Assembly (NCBI GenBank): GCA_029945375.1
Contig: CM057067.1
Span: forward strand, 310,001 to 374,000
Direction: 5' to 3'
DNA length: 64,000 nucleotides
DNA from: Agaricus subrufescens
Lineage: Eukaryota; Basidiomycota; Agaricomycetes; Agaricales; Agaricaceae
A model generated the notes under the pieces. It had not been told where the DNA came from. It saw only the letters and a list, made by a program, of their open reading frames with translations, and did no database searches. This document shows positions 47,452 to 55,937 of this stretch, piece after piece (position 1 is the stretch's first letter; the number at the start of each line of letters is the position of its first letter). The position numbers and the translations under genes are program-made.

Positions 47452-48230
47452 TTAGATCCACTCAGGCCTCCCCTCATCTTCCTCCAGCACCGGAAAATCT
47501 TCATCCAGTGTCATTTGTTGTCCAATAAGTTCAAAATGACGACGTGCACAGTAATTGGCTACCTTCCTCATTACATGAGCCTCCTTTCTTGCCTCCACCT
47601 CTAAATCTGAAGAGCCTGTAAACATATCTTCGACAGTATAGCCAAATTTAAACTTCAAAAATTGGAGGATGAATAAAATTTCGCGGGGATGGAATGCCCA
47701 ACGCTTATGCAAACCTTCCACAGCCAATTCCTCTTTAACCCAACTCCTAGCCTTCCATGTTTTCCACATTACAAAACTAGCCAAAGCAACCTTTTCATTG
47801 CAACCACAGTGGAAATGACCTGGCTGACGAGGAATTTTTGTTGACACATTAGGATTCTGATTCTGTGGCATCAGGGTTCCGAAAATTTGCACAGGCTCCT
47901 TGAGGTTGTCGATTTTGGTAATGATTTTCCAGCTCAATTTTACATGCGGGATGCAAAGATAATTGTTGTTGTTGTTCCACAACAATTCAAGAGTGAGATC
48001 ATAGTCCATTGTAGCCACATCAGGGAGATAGTCTAGGTCTTTTTGGATAAGCTTGATACCCTGGGGGAGCGGTGGATGATCATCCACAGACTCGGCATTC
48101 AGCCAAGCCTCAGCAAACTGCCGATGAGTCGCTATGTTTGAAGTTAATGACAAATATAATGATTTGAAAAATGCTCACAGACCTTCCTTATCAGCCCATC
48201 ACTTTTGTTGCTTTGCCAGAATCTTGTTAG
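47452..48230 (-). pseudogene. Element X ORF, 5' end lost to an LTR insertion
   Basis: The main exon (47452 to about 48127) follows an AG acceptor and encodes HRQFAEAWLNAESVDDHPPL through DEDFPVLEEDEGRPEWI, about 225 aa. A short upstream exon (RFWQSNKSDGLIRK, about 48180-48232) has a GTCTGT donor; beyond it lies the LTR at 48236. Blocks such as FHCGCNEKVALASFVMWKTW and HPREILFILQFLKFKFGY look structured, and CGC with nearby histidines could bind metal. I do not recognise the family. It is the only coding trace left in X, so it may be cargo or the tail of a lost transposase. Confidence 0.5.
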
Positions 48231-48235
48231 CGTGG

Positions 48236-49713
48236 TGAAGAGACTAGATTGGTGTGAATGTGGAAAATAAAATATAAAAATATAAAATCAAATGCAAATG
48301 CAACCCTTTGAATTACACTGAGTCTCGAGTGCAGTTCATGGGGAGAATAAATCAGAAAGAAAGTGAAAGTAAGCATCTCAATTAAGTATTAAATGAAAAT
48401 AGGGGTAAAATAGAAATGTGAAACAAGTCTCGACTGAATAGAGACCTCTTCTAGACCTATGCTGTTTCGATTAGAACCTTCATGACGAGTGGCTAAGCTT
48501 GCAATGACTGTCCTCAATAGAATGGGTTAGACACCTATCTAGGAGGGGTAGCGAGTCTGCCCTAGTGATGCCTCAACAAACTCGGAGAGCCTTGACCTGC
48601 CTTCGCACTTCAAGACAGACTGCAAGACAAGTTGAGCTAGCACCAAATGCTATTGCGATCCTATTAGACCAGTGAAGATACTCTCTTGAGCAGAACACAA
48701 GACCTTCCAAGTTGAGAAAGAACTTAAGAAATGCTTAGAACACTGTGAAGTTCAACCAAACTTGATTTTACTCACACAGTGCTTGGGCAAAGATTTGATT
48801 ATCCTGAACCTCATCCTCAACTGGCAACTATAAATGATACACAATAAAAAACTGAGTCAAAATAAACAAATATGAAACAAATAACCAAGTCTGTATCCAG
48901 CGCTGAATGGGTATACTGTAGCCTCCTCAACTCTTCTTCTTCCACCAATCAACAGTCTCCTTGACCGAACATTGCACTTGTCTAATCTCTTGCTCCTCAT
49001 TGGCTAACAAGCTTCCAACCCTAGACCCTAGTCTAGAAACTCTCGAGGTGCATCCCCCACTGATTAACCTGTCAATAAGATGTCCTCAATTAGACTAAGC
49101 TTCTATCTCACCTTTAGTTGCTTCGAGATTATCACTATTACTGCCTGATCCAGAGTCTTGACCGACAATTCCAACAGTCTCGCTTCAGATTTATTCAGTC
49201 TCGACATGTGTGATTCACTTATTTCCTAGCCTTTCCCCATTAGGCAGGTAGTAGTTATTGATCCAGCCTAGCATAAGGTCCGCGAAAGGAACCACACTCT
49301 GCTAAGTCCTCAAGCCATCCCATAACCAGTCTTGATGAGATTTCCCAATACAGTTTCCCTAGACTCAGTCTCGAGACTCTTGTTTTAAAGTCCTCGAATG
49401 CGATTATATTTCCCCTAACAGTACAGTTTTCCTGTTAGGAATTGTGGATGCAATCTCGACCATTCCCTAGGTCAACCTCTCTTCACACATGTCCTTGACT
49501 GAGCTTATCTCTAACTGGGTGACCAATGGTTCATTCTTGAACTTAATACATACACCTAGCCACATTAAACGTATATTTTCATGCGTAAAACAGCTGGGGC
49601 CATCATCAGCAAAAGGTTTGGCTACTTGATGCTACCTACTTGGAAATTTTCCAAGTAGCCCTCAAGTACCTTCAAGTAGCATCAAGTAGCCAAACCTTTT
49701 GCTGATGATAACA
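48236..49713 (-). repeat. 1.38 kb LTR-like repeat, copy 3, with a MITE inside
   Basis: Same family as copies 1 and 2. In reverse it ends TAGTCTCTTCA at 48236. At the other end the expected GGCCATAACA is split by a 104-bp MITE. Flanks (GTGG, ACGG) do not give a clear duplication, so sequence may have been lost at one side, consistent with the missing 5' part of the neighbouring ORF. Confidence 0.82.
49604..49707. mobile_element. 104-bp hairpin MITE
   Basis: The ends form a perfect inverted repeat of about 30 bases (CATCAGCAAAAGGTTTGGCT continuing to GCTAC), and the middle also folds back (CTACTTGGAAA-TTTCCAAGTAG). It is flanked by AT on both sides (49602-49603, 49708-49709). Removing it restores the LTR end seen in the other copies. 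It is too short to code. Confidence 0.88.
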
Positions 49714-50465
49714 ACGGTACTCACCTCTCTCTGGTGGGTAGAGTACCGCAGTACTTGCCTCTCTCTGGTGGGTGGAGTACCATTGTTATGATAATGAACA
49801 ATGTTTTCTTTTACGGAAATGATTACTTATGTAATCATTCCAATTATGCCTTTCTATTCTTGTACTTATATTTTGCTTCTTTGATCTTGATATTTCTGTA
49901 CTGTCTTCTGTGCCTTGATTATGAATGAACTCTATATAAATAGTTAAGAAGTCTTATATATAGATAGAAGAACTTCTATCTAGATATCTTTAGTTTCATT
50001 AAGCTTCTATCTCGGTCCTGGGCCATGCTTCCTGCCCTGAGGATCATTTATTAGGGATAGAGGTTCCTAGAATCAAAGTTATTAATAGATAGAGTCATGT
50101 AGTATATAAGACGTCGACTTGGCCATGTAGAAACTCCCCAACATTTCTACTTGGTTAGGTGGAGACTCGAATATAGAGCCTTTCTCTAACTAAAGCCTAG
50201 AAGTGAATTAAGCCTTAATTGCTTTAATATCTTTGATATCGCTCTCTAGCTCTAGTTGCTTTGCATATTCGGGTTACTCTGAGATATTGATCATCGAAGA
50301 GGATCCTTTGTTACGCTTAGGTAATCTGAGCATTTCCTACGACGTAACGCCCTAGCTTAGGACTGGGCCGGGGTCACTATAACAACCATGGTACTCACCT
50401 CTCTCTGGTGGGCAGAGTACTGCGGTACTCACCTCTCTCTGGTGGGCAGAGTACTGCAGTACTCA
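49714..50465. repeat. 33-bp tandem repeat of element X, right block, split by a solo LTR
   Basis: Units of GGTACTCACCTCTCTCTGGT GGG(C/T)(A/G)GAGTAC... occur twice before and twice after the LTR at 49784-50384. Each unit carries GAGTAC and GTACTC arms, echoing the dyads of the left block of X. Confidence 0.82.
49784..50384 (+). mobile_element. Solo LTR, 601 bp, with 5-bp duplication
   Basis: Begins TGTTATGATAATG and ends GGGTCACTATAACA, flanked by identical ACCAT (49779-49783, 50385-50389). TATATAAATAG near 49931 could be its TATA box. No relative of this LTR was noticed elsewhere in the window, so the parent family lies outside. Confidence 0.92.
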
Positions 50466-50685
50466 CCATGATAATACTCTTCACAGGTAAGGAATACCAT
50501 GATATCTTTTACTAGATGCTCCACTTATGGCAATCTTTGAGGAGTACTGCTGTACTGCTTAAACAATCACTATCTACAGTTCCTTTATAAGGACCGTGAG
50601 AGTTTGACACACAACCCCGCATATGCAGTTGTGACGACCCTGTGTGCAATCCTCATGTGTTATTCAACCATCCCCTGCCCCACTG
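50466..50685. repeat. Right terminal region of element X
   Basis: In reverse, 50596-50656 matches 39837-39897 (about 57/61). It contains the single copy of the 8-bp site in which the KDZ element inserted on the other side. Confidence 0.75.
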
Positions 50686-50770
50686 TTTTAGTACATTTCA
50701 ACTACACATCACCACAGGATAAGCCTGATAAACAATTCCATCCCTTCAGAAAGGGCATTTGAAAAACTGG
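50686..50770 (+). pseudogene. UTP25 fragment (exon 9 start joined to gene end)
   Basis: Intron 8 end and the start of exon 9 (DKPDKQFHPF-like) run straight into the last codons of UTP25 (GGGCATTTGA), skipping about 550 bases. With 30193-30442 it forms the second, broken UTP25 copy, split by element X. Confidence 0.85.
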
Positions 50771-51090
50771 CAATGGGGTCTCGTCTTCTGGCTCACTTTG
50801 CAAGGCATTCCAGTGGCATATTTATACTTCAATAATTTCAATGGGGTAGCATTATGGTGTGCGTTTTAGTATCAACGGCAAAATTATCTGGTCTTCAGGC
50901 ACCTGGCATCCTGCAAGTCTCGCATTGTGTCTATATAGGCCTTGACCTTCATAATAATGTCATCAGATGTCACTGGAGATGTCACTCAAATCAATTCTGC
51001 ATCCACACATTTTCTGATTGTGCACACAGCCACCTATTTGTAGCGACGTGATACATTGGTGACTTATATTACTAATTAGCCAAACGACCT

Positions 51091-52833
51091 TCAGGATGAA
51101 CGAGTATCTTCACTGTTCAGCCCGCAATCAGCTAAAAGTCATCCAAAAAGTTATACAAACACACTTACCATGCTTGTCCTTTTCTGACAAGAGCTTCTTA
51201 ATCCCCTCCTCCACTACATCGTCAATTGAAAGACATTTGGTGATCAGTTTCTCGATGCCCTTGAGTTTTCCAGAGGCAATCAGAGAGATGACCTCTTCAT
51301 GGACACGGTCATATCCTATGATACCTGTATGTTCAAAAGTCAAAAATGGCCTGTCAAACTAGAGTATCAACAGGAGCTTTTCAGATAATACCCACCAGTG
51401 AAAGTAATTTCCCATATCAGAATTGAGTTTACGTTGAGTGTTACATCCTTCTCCCAGACTGTGAAATTCATATAGGTTCCCCTTGCACGTAGACTCAAGA
51501 GAGATGCATCCATAGAGGCTTGCATTCTGGCAGCATCAAAGGCAACATCAACACCAGGGCCAACCATTAGTTTGACTGCCTCTGGTACATTCACTCTAGT
51601 TGTATCGAACACCTGTGTTGCACCATGCTTGAGGGCCAATTCACACCGTTTAACCGCTGGTTCTGATACCAAAATGGTAGTGGTCGGATAGAGAGATCTG
51701 AATAAGTTTTGTTTTAGAACAAATCACCACTAGCAGTGGAATATGGTTCTAATCAATCTCACCTGAGTATTTTGACAACAAATATTCCGATCTAAGAGAT
51801 CAAATCAGCCAAAAGAAAGAAAAGAAAAGAAAAGAAAAGAAAAGAAAATTGGTAGAGTAACCTACTGGTCCTGCACTGGTCACGAGAGCACTCTTAGTGT
51901 TTTCGTTGAATCCAGACCTCTTTATAGCATGATATGCCACAGCGATAGGTTCAATACAGGCACCAACATCCACTATAGTTAGTTAGCAATACATAACTAA
52001 TAACAAGAACATTGAAAGCACACAGGGTATTCCTTCTGGAAGGACATGTAAATATCACTCATTCACTGTGATATATTCTGCAAGACCTCCGCCCTAGCCC
52101 CCGATTCCCTGTCGCCAATCATTGATACATAAAGTTGCGAAGCAGCAAGAGGTTTGCACCCACAATGAAAGTCAAGTCTGGGCAAAGATTACAATAACCT
52201 TGAGAGCAGGTATTGCAACTTCCTTTCCAGTAACCTAGAACAGGCTCACTGGGGTGTTTTAGGTGATGAAATACTCATAATGGAGTGATAGAATAAAGCT
52301 CTCACATACATTACAACGTTAGTACTGGCAACCCACTTGGCCTTATTGACACCTGGCCCTATTTCAACTATGGTTCCAGAAAATCTGAAAAGTTTTGAGA
52401 AATCCTAACAGGATTGGGAAACTTATCAAACACCCTTACTCGTGACCAAGTGTGATAGGAACAGTTTCTTGAGTTATAGGATGTGGTTGAGTAGATGCAT
52501 AGGTAGGTATTTGGCTCAAGTAGGCATGGAGGTCACTGCCACAGACTGTAAAGAGTAGCTGTCAGGGACAGATGTATGAGCTGGTGGGAGTGATTAATGA
52601 AAGCTTACTTCCATTCCTATCAAATCATAAGAATAACCCTTAATTTGAAGAAGGTTCACATACCAGGCAATCTATGACCACATTGCACTAATTCACTGGT
52701 CAATCAACCGATTGAAGTCAAGGGGATTGGAAAGAAGAATTACCTTGACCTTAACCTGACCTTCTGTAGGCACAGGCTCAGAGATATTCTCAACTTGTAT
52801 GTCTCCAGGTCCGTAATACCTTGCAGCTTTCAT
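51091..52833 (-). pseudogene. Zinc-dependent alcohol/polyol dehydrogenase, probably decayed
   Basis: A medium-chain dehydrogenase of the butanediol/sorbitol type: it would oxidise an alcohol with NAD(P). ATG at 52833 (MKAARYYGPGDIQVENI), first exon to 52744. Later segments encode CGSDLHAYLSQIP, PITLGHE, FSGTIVEIGPGVN, LAEYITVN, CIEPIAVAYHAI, the cofactor region SAGP-IGIFVVKIL, VSEPAVKRCELALKHGA, GPGVDVAFDAARMQ and GYDRVHEEVISLIASGKL. Many exons of 40-300 bases are split by short introns. Signs of decay: the exon with the first zinc cysteine is garbled near 52650-52700, the structural-zinc region is disturbed near 52130-52240, and the first glycine of GxGxxG appears as serine. One intron contains (AAAAG)n. 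Confidence 0.7.
51806..51848. repeat. (AAAAG)n microsatellite
   Basis: About seven AAAAG units lie in an intron of the dehydrogenase gene. On the coding strand this is a CTTTT-rich tract upstream of the acceptor. Confidence 0.85.
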
Positions 52834-53394
52834 GTTGTGGCTGATATCAGTGTATGAGAGTACAGGAATTTCTGCATCATCTCAACCCAATCCATGCCAA
52901 TTTATATTCCAAATCCACATGGGAACGTGCCCCCAAGCCCCAAGTTACCAATCAGTTATGAGTATATTTAGAGCCTGTCACAAGAGTGGCAGTGATAGAA
53001 ATCAGTCTGGGAGTGTGTTTCACAGTAAAATTTGTATTCATATTGTGTGTTAAATGGGGCTTCAGTAAATACAAAGAGCCTGTGTGGATGGCAGTTTTAT
53101 GTGGAAGGGTGCAGGTGATGCAGACAGGCGAGTGAAGACTGCGAGCGCGGAGGGGTGTGGCATTTGCATCTAGACCTTGAGGCATGTCAGACTTACCCAT
53201 GGGTAGGATGCAGACCAGGCGTGGGAGGGATGGCCGTACCACTCAAATGACATCTATTCTCTAGTCATTTAGTACATATGTATACCTCTTGTTCACAAGA
53301 AATGGGAATAGAAAAGATAGAAGTAAAGGACACTTTGTGGGTTCCGTGCAAGTATGAGCAAAGGTTGAACACAGACACTATTTTGGCATACAGA
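52834..53394. other. Upstream region of the dehydrogenase and left flank of Copia-A
   Basis: No supported gene. Confidence 0.5.
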
Positions 53395-53760
53395 TGTTGA
53401 CGAAATACCTCGAGTTATACGCTCGGTATGACGTGTATGAGCAACTACTGTGCACTATGCACTATGCCACACCTTTTCAATCGTTTTATGCATGTATACT
53501 GCGGACTCCTTCTGCGGACTCCTGTTTTACCTATATGTTTCACATTACCCTTTACCACTATGAGGTTCTTTGTCGAGTATATAAACCCTATGTATATTCC
53601 ATAGAATAACAGTTCAGTTTCCTCTCTCACTTCGCTCTACAAGCTCTCTCAGCTCTACAAGCTCTATCTTCTACCTCAATCCTCCTACTGCCTAGGAACT
53701 ATAGCAATGTGAGTCTATTCGATCTCCATGCTGCAGGTAGCAGCTCTGCTTTATCAAACA
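53395..53760 (+). repeat. Copia-A 5' LTR
   Basis: TGTTGACGAAATACC...CTTTATCAAACA, 366 bp; TATATAAACC near 53578 is a likely TATA box. One base longer than the 3' LTR at its end (CAAACA against CAACA). Confidence 0.93.
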
Positions 53761-53773
53761 GGTTATGGGCCCC
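53761..53773 (+). other. Copia-A primer-binding site
   Basis: GGTTATGGGCCCC directly follows the LTR; same initiator-tRNA anticodon-loop complementarity as in Copia-B. Confidence 0.82.
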
Positions 53774-53963
53774 GCAATCGCTCTCGCCTTTCCGGCTTGA
53801 GATACGATCTGTGGATCTATTTTAGATCTCGCTTCTCTGAAGCTTGAGTTCTATATTTATCCCAATCGCTCGCTGTTGAAACGAGTTAATAGCCTTTGTT
53901 GGATTCTATATATAACCTTAGATAGAGTTTGTCATACCCTAGATTACATTTACTGACTGCCGG

Positions 53964-55937
53964 GTTGCAGGGCCGCAAACGGAATCTCCGTCAACACTCT
54001 CCCGGACCAAACTTAAAGAGACTTACGGGGTTCGTGGACCTTCCTTCGTTTATTCTAAACTGATGGAAGCCATGACATTCAAAGTTCCTGATGTAGCCGA
54101 TCCATCTGGATCCATCGCGCATTTACGCGCTATTTTCTCTCAAATCTCCGATGCGGGGGCTCCCATTCACGAGTCCCTCCAAGTGATGATGCTACTTAAC
54201 GCATTGCCACCACGCCTTGAAGGCGTGACTTCAGTCATGCTGGCCTCTTCAAAGAAGGTCACTGATATGGAGTTTGATGCCGCATGAAATGCGATTATGG
54301 GTGCCTGGCGCAACCCTCATTCTACTGCTAATGCGGCCAAGTTTAGACAACAAGGCCAGCAGAAACCACAGTGGAACCGTAACAATGGTCAACCACAAGC
54401 TTCTGGGTCGAAGCCTCTGGCTCCCCAACAACAGAAGCAGCAGCAGCAGCAGAAGCCGGCCCAGCAGGGTCCTTCTGGCCAGAACAATGGCAATGAGAAG
54501 AAGCGCAAGCGCACACGAGGCCGAGGCAAAGGCAAGGGCAAGAACCAAGGTGGTGTCGCCCAAATCAAGGAAGTGCCTGCAGATTACAATGCGGCATCCG
54601 CAATTGCCTTCCCCATGGTAGCCGAAGTACCGGCTCCTTCCACACGCTCCCTGGTGGAGCGCATACGTCAAGGAAAGGTCAAGAACATGACGATGGGATC
54701 TACTCCTATCTCCGCTCCTTCCGGTGCGTTTTCTCCCGTTCTTACCCCAGAGGAATATCAAACTGACGAAATCGTTTATCCTATCTTTTCACCTTCGGAT
54801 TGCAATCATCATTTCAATTGTGGTCATCTCGCACACCCTTACTGCGATGGCCATAATTGTAATCATCTGAATCATTCCGATGACGATGAACTTTCCGACC
54901 ACTCAACCGCATCTGACCAATTCTATAATTGGATTTGCGAATGGCGGAATGATATTCCACAATATTCGTCACCTACTCTGACCCCTGGAACTTCTGTCTC
55001 CGATCCCACAGATGACGGAACATGGCTACCTGGTACGGATGGATATCCTGCCTGGACGATCCATGATCATTCCATACAGGAATCAGAATATGCCCATAAT
55101 CAACGGGATCCCTCGGAACCCGTGGATTACGAAATGACTCCGGAACTCCCTTCCGATGTCTATCGTGGCTGGGCATTTGATGAAACGCCACATGGCTGGT
55201 CACTGACTTCTGCAGATGTTGCACCTCCTGCCGTCCCGCACTGGTCTGTGACTACTTCGGAAATCTATCGGGCATATGAATCTGATGATGATGATAACCG
55301 CACAATCACATCTTCGGAAATTCGCAATGAACTCTATGGGGTTTGTGCGGATGACTTCATCCCTTATGATCAACGATCATTCGATTCCCGACGTGGCTAT
55401 TTCCGGCGCCTGCATATCCCTTGCGCACCGGAATCATCATATGATGGCGATGTTGATCTGGACCGGTATCGTCGAACCAATCGCTGGGTTCACGAATACC
55501 GGAAATATTCCTTGATGCATGAATGGGTTCATGTCTACCCCATGAAATGCGAACATCTGGTTACGCTTCGGTCCAACCCGGCACCGGATGTCTGGTCTAT
55601 TGGAAAATACACCAATGGCCACGTCTTTTCATGGAACCCAAATGGTAAATACGTGGACATCACGAAAACCCTATTGGCCATGACAGTTGCTAGGATAACT
55701 GATCCTCGTCTTTGGACTGGCAGGGTCACGCCCTACCAAGAAGCCAAGCTGAAAGCCCTGCTTGCATGGGACAAACACTTGGGGGACGTAGTTCTCAACC
55801 TCCCGGAAAGCGTCAACATCATCGAAGAAGCATTCCCGGTGGAGGAAGAAACGGAATCCCCGATCGATCACACGATCAATGGCTTCGGGTCAATGGAAGT
55901 TGTGGAGCAAGGGCCTTCCCTTATCGATGAGAAGTAA
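53964..55937 (+). pseudogene. Copia-A Gag, one internal TGA
   Basis: Reading frame from about 53964 through TGA at 54285-54287 to TAA at 55935-55937. The N-terminal part has the Copia Gag look (LKETYGVRGPSFVYSKLMEA, ISDAGAPIHESLQVMMLLNAL). A Gln-rich, then basic, segment follows (KKRKRTRGRGKGKGKNQGG). The remaining 400 residues are unusual: a Cys/His-rich tract with CNHHFNCGHLAHPYC in place of a canonical CCHC knuckle, then acidic sequence. The frame stays open and overlaps Pol by 59 bases. Confidence 0.78.

Larger units (their letters stand above)
30443..50685. mobile_element. Element X: host of the nested insertions, 8-bp target duplication
   Basis: A UTP25 duplicate is interrupted between 30442 and 50686. 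The flanks are TTTTAGTG (left) and TTTTAGTA (right), 7 of 8 identical. The right end reads, in reverse, CAGTGGGGCAGGGGATGGTT, the left CTGTTTTCGGATAGGTGATA. Further in, 39837-39897 and the reverse of 50596-50656 are about 57/61 identical, an inverted repeat of roughly 95 bp once the KDZ insertion is discounted. Without nested elements X is about 3 kb. It carries GAGTA/TACTC dyad-rich arrays near both ends and one broken ORF (47452-48230). An 8-bp duplication and a CAGTG end would fit hAT or KDZ-like transposons; no transposase remains to decide. Confidence 0.72.
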
